Below are positions 10,001 to 21,800 of a stretch of 64,000 bases of DNA, piece by piece. The notes below the pieces were generated by a model. The model had not been told where the DNA came from. It ran no database searches and saw only the letters and a program-made list of their open reading frames with translations. The position numbers were made by a program, and so were the translations under genes. This DNA comes from Chlorella sorokiniana (lineage: Eukaryota; Chlorophyta; Trebouxiophyceae; Chlorellales; Chlorellaceae): assembly GCA_025917655.1 (NCBI GenBank), contig CP084611.1:3720001-3784000 (forward strand), written 5' to 3'. Position 1 is the first letter of the stretch. Each line of letters begins with the position of its first letter.

Positions 10001-12662
10001 TCAGTTGGACACCATGCTCTCCGCCTCGGCCACAAAGCCGTCGCCGCTCCAGTCGTCGTCCTTGGCCAGCCCCACGCGCGCCTTCTTCTTGGCCTCCAGC
10101 GCCTCGCGCTGCAGCCGCACCAGCTCGTGGTGGGTGGTGAAGTAGGGGAGGGAGGCGCCGCGGAAGTCGTCGATGGAGGAGAAGTCGTGCTGCTGCATGA
10201 AGGCCTGCGTGGGCAGAGCGGGGAGGGCGGGCGGCAGCAGCTGGTGACAGCATGCATGCAGCTGGGTGTGCTTGTGGTGAGAGGGTAGGGGAGAGGGGGC
10301 ATGACCCTGCTGGCGGGGGAATGTGCGGTGCAGTCACCTGCAGGCCGCCGCACAGCTTCTTGATGAGTGGGTATCCGTACAGCATGACGCCTGTGCAGAC
10401 CTGCAGCCGGGATGGTGCCGGCGTGGCGACGCCTCAGCAGGACACCCCACACCAGCATGCAAGGAGGATTGCTGACCATCCGCCACAACACACCCATGTA
10501 CCCCCTCCCCCATTCACCCCCACCCCGCCCCAACAAAAAACAAAAACAAACAGGCTCCTGCCTGCACGGTGTCGGAACCCAGCAGAATGAACTCGGCGGC
10601 GTCGCGCCCCGTGTTGACGCCGCCCAGGCCGCTGAGGCTGCGCCCCTGCCCGCCAAACTCGGCAGCCATCATCCGCGAGATGGCCATGCACTTGGCCAGG
10701 GCGATGGGCTTCACTGCGCGGCTGGAGTAGCCGCCTGGGGTGGAGTGGCCCTCCACTGGACGGGATGGGGGCAATAAGAGGGGCAGGTTTTCAGCAGGTG
10801 GGAGAACAGAGGTCAGGCCGGCAAGCAGCTGACCGCAGCAGGATCAGCCGTCGGCTGAGCTGGTCGCCCTCTGCTGAGCAAGGGTGCAGCCGTGGGGGCA
10901 GGCAGCCGGGCTGGCGGCGAGGCGCGGGCGGCACCCACCGCAGGGCTCGGGCGCAGCGTGTCCAGGTTGACGCCCATGACGGAGGTGATGGTGTTGATGG
11001 CCGCCACGCCCCGCACCCCGCCTCCAGCGCGGTGCGCGCGGGCATCGTGATGTCTGCGCAAGGGGAGGGAGGGGCGCGGCACGCGTGGCGCGGCGAGGGA
11101 GGGGGCTGGTCGGCAGGCAGCCACCCACGCATGCACAACATGCTGCGCTGCGTGCCGCCGCTGCCCATCTCTGTGGCGGCACGCGCCCCACCACCACCAC
11201 CACACACACAACACACACACACACCCAATCCCCGCCCCCACACACGCACCCGTGATGTTGGGCGTCATCTTGGCCCACACCGGCACGGTGGCCTTGGCGT
11301 TGATCCAGCCACACACCTCCCCCAGCAGCTCGCAGTCCTGTCCCATGGCCATGCCCATCCTGCGCTCCGGCATGCCGTGCGGGCAGGAGAAGTTGATCTC
11401 AAAGGCGTCCACACCCGCCTCCTGGCACCGCTCGATCAACTCCTCCCACTGCGCAGGGTGCGGGGCACGAGGGACTGTCGCAGCGCGCGGATGCTGGGGC
11501 GGCAGCCTCAGCCAGGCAGCACGCAGCACGGCAGGGCCGTTCATGAATGCGCCCCGTCGCCCGGGGTGCCCATCGGCTGCCTGTGCCCACCCCCTCACCG
11601 CTGCCTTGTTGTGCTCCTCCATGGCCCACCCCCTCACCGCTGCCTTGTTGTACTCCTCCATGGCCCACCCCCTCACCGCTGCCTTGTTGTACTCCTCCAT
11701 GGCCCACCCCCTCACCGCTGCCTTGTTGTACTCCTCCATGGCCCACCCCCTCACCGCTGCCTTGTTGTACTCCTCCATGGCCCACCCCCTCACCGCTGCC
11801 TTGTTGTACTCCTCCATGGCCCGCCCCCTCACCGCTGCCTTGTTGTACTCCTCCATGATGGAGGCGATGAGCACGCGGTCTGGGAAGTCGGCCTTCAGCC
11901 GCTTGAACTCGTCCAGCATCACCTCCAGCGGCCGGTCGCTGATCAGCTCGATGTTTTCCCAGCCCAGCACCTCCCTGCCGTCGGAACTCTTCATCTTGGC
12001 GTACCTGTGCTCAGGGGGCAAACATGGGTGGTGGTGGGGGTCATGCCGGAGGGAGCGCGCGCAAGCGTGCCGTGCATCGACAGAGCAGGGAGCAGGGCCC
12101 GACTAATGCCTGCGCGGGGAAGATTCTGGTTGCAGTCTCACCGCGGCGTGACGTTGACCACTTTAGAGCTGTCCAGGCTGACCGTTTTGGCAATGACTGC
12201 GCCCCAGCCCTCCTCAAACGCCTTCTTCATCACCGCGTAGTTGGTGCCGGGGGCCCGACCCAATGACAAACGGGTTGGGCAGCTTCAGACCGTTAACCTC
12301 CACCGCCAGGCTGGGGCCGGAAGTGACTGCGCCGTTGACCTGCAAAGGAGCATGGCGAGCGGTGGGTGCGAGTGACCGCTGCAGTCGAGACCAATGTGGC
12401 CAGCAGAGGACCTACACGCAGCCTTGTCTACTCAAGCACTGGGACTTGCCAGTTCAACCGATGGTTCGTTGGCAATCACATCCTCCTGCCTTGCACGGAC
12501 CACAAGGCTTCTCCTGCGGCCTCCTAGCGAGCGAGCTGCAAATCGAGGGCACGACGGAAGGCAGTGGGGGGCGGCGGCAGCAGCGGGGGCCGCCTTGTGC
12601 CCCGCGGCGTACAGCCAGATCAAGCGAGGTATAACATCAGGGATTAGTGACAGGCGGTCCAT
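10001..12662 (-). CDS. PYD1: Dihydropyrimidine dehydrogenase (NADP+), plastid, PYD1 type
   Basis: First enzyme of reductive pyrimidine breakdown, reducing uracil or thymine with NADPH; the plant type lacks the long Fe-S N terminus of animal DPD. Exon 1 (12662 to about 12480) encodes a transit peptide rich in Arg/Ser/Ala with a VVRAR processing-like site. Later exons read 12339-12142, 12004-11833 (3' end ambiguous), 11448-11250, 11053-10940, 10755-10562, 10400-10338 and 10204-10001. Diagnostic blocks are LPNPFVIGSG, WGAVIAKTVSLD, ADFPDRVLIASIMEEYNK, FEINFSCPHGMPERRMG, WAKMTPNITD, VAAINTITSVMGVNLDTL, STPGGYSSRAVKPIALAK and SIDDFRGASLPYFTTH. SCPHG carries the active-site Cys region. The third exon ends in a seven-copy repeat listed separately. 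The 10561 donor is GC. Frame slips occur in G/C runs in the second and fifth exons. Confidence 0.92.
11585..11857 (-). repeat. Seven-copy 39-bp tandem repeat carrying an exon end and splice donor
   Basis: Seven contiguous units of 39 bp span exactly 273 bp. On the minus strand each unit reads as an in-frame MEEYNKAAVRGWA or a one-residue variant, so 13 codons are added per copy. MEEYNKAA is the true end of the conserved DPD exon, and every unit repeats the sequence AAGGCAGCG followed by the donor GTGAGG. Candidate exon ends therefore lie at 11833, 11794, 11755, 11716, 11677, 11638 and 11599, all in the same phase with respect to the acceptor at 11449. Units are almost identical; the right-most unit (nearest the exon) has CGC for CAC and the left-most has a Tyr-to-His change, indicating recent expansion. 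Confidence 0.95.
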
Positions 12663-13113
12663 GGGAGCCGGGACAGGCCAAGTGCAGGGAAGGTGGGGAA
12701 TTGGTGCTGTTGGCAGAAGCCCAGCGATCTGGTTCTTGTGACCCGGGGTGCTGATTCCTTCAGTCTCTTACCTGGTTTACAACCACTAAGCTGTGCCGAA
12801 GCCGCACTGAGGCCGGTAGCAAACTGCATACTCGGGAAGCCCTACCGGCGCCTCTGCGCTGCAGCTGGTAGTCAGCAGAGGACGCACCTATCACGAGTGT
12901 ACCAAATTGATCGCGGCCCTTGTCTTCCGAAACACCGGGCGGCCACAGCTTAGCGCCAGCCCCGCCAGCTCATTGGGGAGGTTGAGACGGATGTTCTGTT
13001 GGCATGGCCATGTTTACAAGACAATCTTTCTCGGACATCATAAAGTCACTTAAACAATGGAGATGTCACGGGGTGCCATGCAAACGAGTTGCGACGGCAT
13101 GAGTCTACCGAGG
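12663..13113. other. Spacer between DPD promoter side and mARC-like 3' end
   Basis: The 451 bp separate two minus-strand genes in tandem. It should hold the DPD promoter and the 3' UTR of the upstream mARC-like gene. A TGTAA motif near 13014 is the only signal recognised. Confidence 0.4.
13014..13018 (-). terminator. Candidate TGTAA polyadenylation signal for mARC-like gene
   Basis: TTACA on the plus strand, so TGTAA on the transcript strand, about 95 bases after the stop at 13114. Confidence 0.4.
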
Positions 13114-14590
13114 TCAAGCGGCCAGCGGCATGGGGGCACCCTCCCTCTCGGCAGTGACAGTCACCTTGTCGCCCACCCGCACCACCCCGCGCTGCTTGGC
13201 CAGCAGATTGGTGGCAAAGAAGACTGCGCCTCCTGTCAGGCCGGGCACCTTGTCCCAGCCCAGCAACTTGCCGCTGCGAATTTCTCGCAGGCTCACAAGT
13301 GGCTCCAGCCCTTCCTCGCCTGTGGCTTGGTTGATGGTGGTGACCTGCGTCGGCAGGATGGATGCTTGGCAGGGAGGTCAAGCAAACATGGTCGGCTCAA
13401 TGGGAAGGGGAAGGGGGTGGGAATCAGTGCCAAGGATGGACACCTGTCTCTGCCGCACTGTTGATCCCGTCGGCACCCACCTTGCATCGGTCGCACGGCT
13501 TGACGTTGTCAAACGCCACGAGGCAGTCCTGGCTGGCAGACGGGTCGCCGATTGCCAGGCTGCTCCAGCGGTCCTCCTCAAACGGCGCTGCCCCAGACAC
13601 CACAAAGTTGGGGCGGAAGCGGTTGATGGGCAGGGCGGGCTCCCCCTTTGCCGCCATGTGGCTATTCAGCGCTGCCAGCGACGCCTCGTTGGCCAGCAGG
13701 AAGGGGAAGCCGTCGGCAAAGGCGGTCTCCGCCCCATGGGGGCCCATGCAGGCTCGACCTGTCGCCGCGAGGGGTCATCTGACGGTGCCCCGGGCGCGCC
13801 AGCCGCGCCGGCGTAGCGCAGCAGGCGGCATGGCTGGCCGAGGTAGCGGCTGAACCAATCTGCGGCCGCATCGCCCTCGTCTGTGGCCAGGGCAGGGGAG
13901 TGGGGTTTGGCTGGGTTGGAGGGCTGTCCATCGACCTGGATTGTGGGGCTGCAAAGCTTGGAACTCCCGGCTGCCAGAAGCGCTGCCGTCACCCACCTGC
14001 GGCTTGCCCGCTCCACCCCCACACCGTCACAGGCGCCAGGGCTTTGCCAGCAGTGGCATCTGCCGTAAGCGGCACTTGCAGCTCAGGCATGCCGGGCGCC
14101 CGCAGCACTAGCTTGGCATCAGGGTAGCCAGCCGGGTCGGCCCCATCTAGCAAGCTGTCCGGCACAATCTGGACCTCCACCAGCGCCAGACTGCGGAAGG
14201 CAGCCAGAGCAGGGAGCGTCATCGGCGCAAGCGCGCGCAAGGCCACATACGTGAGCGTAGGCTAGTAAGCAGCATCTTACGGTGGCTTCTGGCGCTGAGT
14301 CAAGAACTTGCCGCTTTCAGCCCTGACCACCACCCAGTTCCTATCGAAACGCAGACCTGCAGAAGGATGAGAGCAGCGGCGGCATGGCACAAGGAGCGGC
14401 AGGGGGAACGAAGGCCCTGGTCTGCCGATCGTTGCAGATTAGAGCACCACAGTGCCATCTAAACGTAAAACAGATGCCCTTCCGCTTGCTCGGGCGCGCC
14501 TGTGGAGGTGACAACCCCAGTTGTTCGAGGAATGCCCCTGCATCCCTTCACGGGGTACACATAGATCGCTGAAAGCGTAGCATCCGACAT
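13114..14590 (-). CDS. mARC-like MOSC-domain molybdenum enzyme
   Basis: Amidoxime-reducing component family: binds molybdenum cofactor and reduces N-hydroxylated compounds with cytochrome b5 and its reductase. Exons are 14590-14500, 14356-14281, 14190-13997, 13880-13481 and 13344-13114. The N-terminal MOSC_N domain reads [15 protein letters not shown], then [20 protein letters not shown]. The MOSC domain has [37 protein letters not shown] and [12 protein letters not shown]. The Cys in KPCDRC is the expected molybdenum ligand region. The tail is [19 protein letters not shown]. The first intron appears to have a GC donor at 14499-14498, because that choice alone gives TSTG joined to LRFDRNW in phase. 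The fourth exon is one base out of frame near a C5/G4 stretch before AETAFADG. A membrane anchor at the N terminus is not evident. Confidence 0.88.
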
Positions 14591-14836
14591 GTGGAGCTCA
14601 ACCGCGGAGGTTTGGCAGCTGTAGCAAAATCCCTCGATCGCAAAAGGGAAGGCGACGGCTGAAGACCTGTTCGTGGATCAAGGGTGCGCATCATTAGCAG
14701 CAGAATGTCTTCAGAGGGCACCTTCAACCTGGATGACGTGATGGAGTCCAATGAGACTCGCGACCTGCAGCGCTCAGCGTGACTGCACCCAAACGCCTGG
14801 TGCTGGAACACCTCTCCTGATCACACCACTGCAACT

Positions 14837-14841
14837 TTACA
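14837..14841 (-). terminator. Candidate TGTAA polyadenylation signal for PITH-domain gene
   Basis: TTACA on the plus strand lies about 30 bases beyond the stop at 14871 of the minus-strand gene, a position typical of green algal transcripts though rather close. Confidence 0.35.
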
Positions 14842-14870
14842 GAACCAGGACATCAACTGTCATCACATGC

Positions 14871-15865
14871 CTACATTCCAGCCTGCTCCCTGCATGTCAC
14901 CAGGCACCCTGTGGTCCCGGGGACGGGCCGCGCCTCGTACACCGCCTCAACCCGCCGCCGCCGCCGCTCGCTGAACTCGCCGCGGAGGCCGATGAAGGTG
15001 ATGCAGGTGTGGTCGGCGCCAAAGTTTGAAGGGAAGTACAGGTCGATGCTGTGCACGCCGTTGAACTTTGCAGCGCTGCACAGCTGGCAGGGGAGGGGAC
15101 GTGAGCCCACCACGCTGCGGCACAGCTGTGCCAGCCATCCCCCGCCCTCATACTTGCCTCGTCGGATACTCTATCTGGCCATTCAAGTTCTCCAGCAAGT
15201 CCCACTCTTGCACCGCAGGCAGCTCGCCTGCCGAGGCGAAATCAAGGTCGTCCCGATTGATGAACACCTGCAATGGCACGCAACAGGCATGGCGGCCAGG
15301 CGCAGGGAGGGGGCGGCATGCAGCGCAATGAAAATGAGCAGCAGGGGGCACAGAAGGTTTGCTGTGATGCCAGGTCTGCTCTTGTGAAAGCACCTTGAGC
15401 TTGGATGGACTGGTGCCATCAGGGCCTCCAATCACAGTGATGCCGGTCAACTTGACAGCTCCATCAAAAGGCACATGCAGTAGCAGCTCAGGGTCGTCTT
15501 CCTCGCTGTCTGCAAATGGACAAGCAGCGGTTCCAAAGCAAGCTTTCCAGTGGTACCCAACACTGCACTAAGGGACTGTCCCTGGCAGTACCTAGCTGCG
15601 TGTTGCTGTTGCTCTCAAGCCGCTCATGCCATGGTTTAAAAACCTTTCGGCATGAACCTTCCACGGCCTCATTCAAGCATCGGACCTGAAGAGGAGGGCA
15701 CCAGAAGTTGACGTGAGTCAGCGCAACCAGAACCAACACCTCTGACGACAGTGGCGGCCCACTCACTCGCTGGATGTCAATATGCTTGTACAAAGACCAT
15801 GCACTGCTGCAGTCTTGCGCTTCACAGTCATGGTCATGTGCACAGCAACCATGGTGGGAGGGCAT
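14871..15865 (-). CDS. PITH domain-containing protein (PITHD1-like)
   Basis: Five exons read cleanly on the minus strand: 15865-15767, 15685-15592, 15509-15394, 15267-15154 and 15083-14871. Together they give 211 residues with all phases consistent and no frame break, close to the length I recall for animal PITHD1. A His/Cys-rich start (MPSHHGCCAHDHDCEAQDC) precedes LYKHIDIQRVRCLNEAVEG and VFKPWHERLESN. Then follow VPFDGAVKLTGITVIGG, FINRDDLDFASAGELPAVQ and YFPSNFGADHTCITFIGLRG. The PITH domain is the proteasome-interacting C-terminal domain of thioredoxin-like proteins; here it stands alone. In animals such proteins are linked to the 26S proteasome and transcriptional effects, but no algal function is established. 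The start was chosen because the first exon has a clean GTGAGT donor in phase. Confidence 0.92.
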
Positions 15866-16534
15866 GTTCAGCGTGCGACACGGCCCGCTGTCACGGGCTG
15901 ACGGACAGTGGTGACGGTCGGGAGGCCGGGTGTGTGACGGCAGGATCACAGTCCCTGCTTGCAAAATGCCTTGTCTTATGTTTCAGATCGTGAAATTGCA
16001 GTGCGCAACCTCGACAGTGGCGCAGCGCCAGAGAGGTGTTCAGGTGACAGAGACGAATTGACAGAACAATTCCTCAATCAGATCACATGCGTAATCACGG
16101 CATGGAATGGCCGGAAACGGGGCGCAGCAACACACTGCCACGTTAGTGTCGAGTTGGAAATGCCTTCATCGCGGGTTGGCGATTTATCCACAATCCTCGA
16201 ATTTCGTCTTCGTTGCGGACCACCGCTGTCCCAACAAGCTCTTTGACAACGCCTGTCCCGCTCAGCGTCCATCATGGAATGAAGGACTGGACGAAACGTG
16301 GCTTGCCATTGTTTTCTGCTTGGCAGTGTAACCGCATTTTCATTGCCGCCTCCATTACGAAGCCCCCGTCCGATCGATCGATTGCTTGGCGGTCTCCAGC
16401 TCTTCAGCCAAGGCTCGTAAAGCCCTGTTCCCCGGGCAAATAGAAGCTCGACACTCGTATTTCCTCCGCAAGAGAGGCCCGCAGAGGGCTGGGGCCAGCG
16501 CCACCCGCCGCCGCTTGCGTGCCGAGCAGCAGCC
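15866..16534. promoter_or_regulatory. Divergent intergenic region, PITH and CW-domain genes
   Basis: The 669 bp between divergent start codons should contain two promoters and leaders. It is of mixed composition, with a GATCGATCGAT string near 16373. No TATA box, conserved coding frame or RNA gene was recognised. Confidence 0.35.
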
Positions 16535-18611
16535 ATGGCTGCGCTGCCGGTGCTGCCGGTGATTGTTCAGGAGAACTGGGCGCAGTGCGAGAACCCCAAC
16601 TGCAACAAGTGGCGCAAGCTTCCGCCGGGGTATGAGGTGAAGGAGGACGAGCCCTGGTACTGCTACCTGAACCCCGACGACGCCAAGGCGACGTGCAGCG
16701 CAAGCGAGGAGGTGCGCCGCCGCACCCCCGCCTGCCGCTCCTGTGCACTGCCTGCAAGCGGCCACATGCGCTGCCATGCCTGCCTGCTGGTGGTGAGCCT
16801 CAGCACCGGTCAGCGAGCGTCCTTCTGCCCGGCGAGCGCACCCATGAGCAGCCTGCGCCCCTGTTCCCTGCTGCCCTGCTCTGCAGGAGTACAAGGAGGC
16901 GGTGGACATCACGGCGCCGCCGCCCAGCGCAGACCCCGAGGATGTGGAGCACAACCGCCAGATACGCGAGCGCCTGGCTGCCAGCATGCGGGCCAGCGTG
17001 CAGGCCGCGGCGCCATCCAGCGGCGGGCGCGGGGGGGGGCGGGGGCGAGGGTGAGCGGGAGCGTCCTGCATCTGGGAGCCGCTGCTGCTTGATCACAGCC
17101 CATGCATTGCTACCGCTTGGTCGGAGCTGAACACGCCTGCCTGGCGCCCCTGGCTGTTGCAGGCGGGGCCGGGGCCGGGGCCGCGGACGTCCGCCGCTGT
17201 CTGGCCGCGGCAGCAGCAGCAGTGCTGGCGCGCAGCCGCCCCCTCAGCCAGGAAAGGCCCGCAGCGCAGCATCTACAGGGAAGATTCAGACTCTGATTTC
17301 AACAGCGAGGAGCTGGCGGCCTCTGAGGATGAGCGGGCGCCGGGTGAGCCCCACGTCAGGGGGGTGGGGGGTGGGGGCGCCTTCTGCCTACTATCATTAT
17401 GCAACACACCTGCTCGGTGTTTCTGTCTATTCTTGGTGCTTGCTTGCTTACGCAGCAGTTGATGTGGTGGGGTGTGTGACATGCCACTCCACGCTCTGCC
17501 GTTGCCCCGCTGCAGCCAAGCTGACGCGGCGACAGCAGTTTGCGGCCCACGCCCGCAACTTCCAGCGCCTGCTGGAGAACCAGGGCTCTTGGGAGCCGAC
17601 AGCCGCGCCCGGTGTGCCAGCAGAGGGCCCTCCAGTCGAAGCGTGGGAGGCGCTGGGGCAGCACGCGCCGGAGCTTGCTGAGCTGGCGGTTGGCGCCGCT
17701 GACCTGGCCAGCAGCCTGCGGTACTTCCAGGTATGTACCGCTTTGGTGGTGCCATTGCCGGCCACAGCTGTGTGCGCTTCCATCTAATCCTCAAGTTGCT
17801 CAACCTCATGCTGTGTCGTGCTGCAGGGCGGCCAGGAGGCCGCATCCGCCGATTCTTTGGCGCGACTTGCTGCCATGCTGGCCTCGGCTGCTGGGCTGGT
17901 GTCCACGGAGGAGGCGCTGACGCAGGAAGAGAAGCGCAACTTTTGCCTGGATGCGGAACCGGCGGCGCTGGCAGCCGCAGCAGCACACGCGCAGCCAGAC
18001 GGCGCTGCGGCGGCAGTGGCACCGCATCAGCAGCATGCCCAGCGTGCAGGCACGCTGCCTGTGCTGGGTGGCATACCTGCGATGCCCAACCCAGGCTTGC
18101 TATGGCCGCAGCAGCCCGCGGCAGCAAACGGATCTGCTGCGCACCGCCAACAGCCTGTGCAGCCGCTGCCGCTCCCGGCACCGCCTGGCCTGCACCGGCG
18201 AATGGCCAACAGCAGCAGCAGCAGCAGCACTTTTTAGCTGTCAGCCAGCATCTGCAGCACCCAGCGCTACCCCAACACCAGCAGCAGGGTTGGCCTTTTA
18301 CGCAGCAGCCGCCGCAGGCAGGCGTGCCATCAGTAGGGGCAGCGGCACAGCCGCCTGCCATGCCGCTGCCTCAGATGCAGTTTGCTGCCGGCATGCTGCC
18401 CGGACAGCTTGCGGGCATGCAGGCACAGCTTGCGCAGCAGCAGCCGGGCGGTCAGCCTCAGGCGTGGGCCACCCAGCCTGCGCCTATGCCGCCTGGCGTT
18501 TCGCCGGCGCTGATGGCGCAGTACAGTCAGCTGCTGGCGGGTCAGCAGCCTGCAGCGACGGGCCCCAAGCTGCCGGGCCAGCAGCAGCAGCATGCGAATG
18601 GCACTGGGTGA
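16535..18611 (+). CDS. CW-type zinc-finger protein, putative histone-methyl-lysine reader
   Basis: Exon 1 (16535-16711) encodes a CW domain: NWAQCENPNCNKWRKLP, then EPWYCYLNPDDAKATC. The four cysteines and the conserved tryptophans that form the zinc site and methyl-lysine aromatic pocket are all present. CW domains bind histone H3 methylated at Lys4. Later exons read 16887-17050 (an acidic helix then a Gly/Arg-rich RGG-like run), 17163-17343 (acidic DSDSDFNSEELAASEDE), 17516-17730 (LTRRQQFAAHARNFQRLLEN, helical) and 17827-18611, which ends in a Gln/Pro/Ala-rich tail with QQQQQQQH. No catalytic domain is seen, so this is a reader or adaptor rather than an enzyme. Two exons change frame once each, near GC-rich runs (before GPQRSIYRED and near 18180). 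The stop is TGA at 18609-18611. Confidence 0.85.
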
Positions 18612-18819
18612 CTCACTAGCTGCTCTGCCCGGCCTGCCCCTCCCCTTTCTACACAACAACGTCGCGCTGCAAGAACCAGCACCTATCCCAAAGCCAGGCT
18701 CCCTTCTCCGCTGCACTGCTGCTTCGGTCTTGCGCAACACGCACGTTGCAGGGCAAGCGGAGTAAAGGCTGTTGTGACACCTGTGGAGCGCGCTTCGCTG
18801 CCGCTGCTGTCGCAGCCCG

Positions 18820-21800
18820 CTACTGCTGCTTGCGCGTGAGCTCAAACATGACTTCAGGCAGGCGGTACACGTTGATGAGGCTCCAGTACAGCTGCAAGCG
18901 GGAGGCACACCGCCCCATGAACATTTCCACGGCGGCTGCACCAGCTCTGGGGACACCATCCTGTCGGCACCCACCCACACATGCATCTGCACTGGCTGTC
19001 GGGAAGCCTGCAGGCGCCCTGCCAGGCACGAGCCCTCACTGCCGCCCCCACCTGCTCCTCCAGCCCCAGCTCCCCCTCGGCACGGGCGATGTACAGGTCC
19101 TGGCACAGCCCCACCAGCCTCCGCGTGTTGGGCAGGTCCTCAAAGGGTATGCGTGCCCGCGTGTTGCTCAGGCTCAGGCGCAGGAAGCGGCCTGCGGCGG
19201 GCAGAGTGGCCAGAGCGCGGGGTGGGGCGCGGTGGGTGGAAGGCCACCAAACCATGGCGGGGGCATGGCTGAAAGAGTGGGCCATGTCGGCGGACGGGCG
19301 CGCCGCTGCCCCAGCGCTGCCTGCGCCCGCGCTGCAGGCAAGGCCAGGGCGGGCTGCGGCGCCCACCTATGGAGAGCACCACGATGGTGTAGAGGCCCGC
19401 GATGCCATACTTGCTCAGCGTCTGGCCGATGATGCCGCCCTGCACCCTCTCCAGCACCGCCACCAGCTGCGGCCCGCCGTACTGCTGCCCGCACTCAGCC
19501 TCCCCCTGGCCCTCCTGCCCAGCAGGCGGCTCCAGCGGCGCGCCGCTGGCGTTGACGGCCCAGCAGTCGAGGCGCCACCAGGCGGCCGGTGTGGCCCCGC
19601 CCCCAGAAAAGGCTCGCTGTGTGCCGACAGTCGCCGCTGCTGGTGCAGCGGGCGGCGGCGGCGGCCCCCTGCACCGATGGGCTGTGCGCTCCCTTCCCAC
19701 GCGTCTGGCTGGGGCAGCAGCGAGGCGTTGCAGGCCACCCAGCGTGCAGCCCAGCCTGTGCCGCCCTCGCCGGCGCCGCCGCCCCCAGGTCTCCCGGGCG
19801 CAGCGGGCGGCTGCTGCACAGGTCGCCGCGCATCAGCCAGGCCAGGGGGTAGAGGGCAGCCAGGCCGCCCTCCTCGTCGCCCTCGCTGCCTCTGCCGCCG
19901 CCCGTGCTGCCGCCTGCACCGGGGCCCCAGCGCAGCAGGCGTGCAGAGGGGGCGCCGCCGCTCAGCACCGCCGCCAGCTGGCGCAGCGTGCCTGGTGCCA
20001 GCGGCACGCTGAGCGCGCCCTGGCACAGCGGCCCGCCGTGATCTGAGGGCAGCGGCAGGTTGCGCTGCACGTCCCACCCCAGGGCCAGGCTGACGCCCGT
20101 GCCGCTCGCGCTGTCGTTGCCCGCCGCCTGCAGCGCCGCCAGCAGCTCCTGCTGCGCGGGAGGCGTGACGTCCCAGAAGCGGTCGGCATCCTGCAGGCAG
20201 GGGTTGAAGGTGTGTGTGGGTGTGTGTTTTGGGGGAAGGGGCGCCCAGTGAGCGGCAGGCAGCCGCAGAATGCAGCGGACATGGCTGGGAGCGAGGGAGC
20301 GACAGCAGCATGCGTGACGCCAGCACGGTACACCACGCATATGCAGTGCCTCCTCCGCCCACCGGCGATGTGCAGAGCAGCTGGAACTGCTGCGGGGAGT
20401 AGGCCGCCAGCTCGTCAGGCATGGGGGTGGAGTCGGGCAGCCACTGCGCGCGCTGACGCCGCCGCCCGCCATCAAACAGCGGGTAGTCGGCGGCCGATGC
20501 GGCGTCGTCCCCGGCATCCTCGTCCCATCCCAGCTGCCGCTCTGCAGCGCGAGCCTGCGCCGCAGCGTGCCTCGCGGCGGCGCGGGCAGGGTACGAGCCA
20601 GGGAGCGCGCTGGGGTTTTGCGGCGGCGGCGGGGTGGTCACCGCCAGCGAGGCGTTGGCGGTGAAGGCGACCACGGTGGGGGCGGTGTAGGTGGGTGCGC
20701 CGCTGGAGAAGAGCAGCAGCGGCACCCACAGCAGCAGCAGCAGCCCCGCAAACAGCAGGGTGCCCTGCAGGAACTTGACGTAGCGCGGCTGGCGCTCGCC
20801 AAAGCGCTTGGCGGCGCGCAGCTTGCTGCGGCGCGTTGGGGTGGGGTGGGGTGGGGGACAGGGAAGCTGAGCACCAGCTGCAGCGTATATGTGTGCTTGG
20901 CAGGGCGGGACAATCGCCCGAGCTGCCAGCGGTACATGCCCAGCCCTCGGCCCAACGCACCCGGACCCCGCCGCCCCCCTTTCCAAACACACCCACACCC
21001 ACCCACCCACCCACCGGTTCCAGGTGACCAGGTAGAGTGAGTAGTTGATCTCCTCCAGCTTCAGCCAGTCCATGAGGGTGAGGGTGGAGGGGGTGGTGGC
21101 GTAGTCCAGCAGCTGGCGCAGCTCGTACACAAAGGGCAGGGCCAGGAAGGCGTTGAAGGCGATGGCGCGCGGGGTGGAGACGCGGCGCATGAACCAGAAG
21201 GTGTGGCGCCCCATGCCGTTGGACGCGTCGGCGCGCGGGGGTAGCCGCAGCGCAGCTGGGCGGCGCCCAGCGCAAAGGCGCCGCACTTGAGGGCCAGCAG
21301 GAGGCGCAGGTGGTTGCGCGCGGCTGCAGGTCGGGGGTCGGGAGGCAGGCGCGGGCTCAGCGCAGGCGCCACATCACGCCTGGTTCCACGGTGCAGCCTG
21401 CGGCATGCCTGCCACGGAAGGGCGGCAGCCAGCTGTGCGCACCTGTGGAGGTGAGGGGGCTCCAGAACAGCAGCAGGCAGTACCAGAAGTACGCCGCCAT
21501 CTCCCTGCAGGTGCAGGGATTACACGCGCTAGTGAGCCAGAAGGCGCCACGCGGTCCCAGGCTGGCCTGAGCGTGGCCGTCCCCTTTAAACCCCCCGGCG
21601 CCGGGCGCCTCACCCCAGGTGCAGCAGTGCCTTGCCCAGCGGGGAGCCTATGCTGTAGGCCACCCTGTCGGCCACCAGCAGCAGGAAGAGCAGCAGGATG
21701 GTGAGCAGGTAGTCCAGGGGCACCACGTGCTCGCTGGTGATCTCTGCGGCGGCAGGCGGCGGCGGGCGGTGCCACGCAGCGCGTCAGGATTAAGCGGCAT

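Noticed and set aside
11585-11857. CRISPR-like array
   Set aside because: The units are contiguous without spacers and lie in a eukaryotic exon-intron border, so this is a simple tandem repeat.
11547-11858. Pro/Ser/Cys repeat protein on the plus strand over the 39-bp array
   Set aside because: It only reflects the repeat; the minus strand carries the conserved dihydropyrimidine dehydrogenase exon with phased splice sites.
14548-14811. 87-residue minus-strand frame between the mARC-like and PITH genes
   Set aside because: The true first exon of the mARC-like gene ([16 protein letters not shown]) uses another frame here; the rest is leader or 3' UTR sequence.
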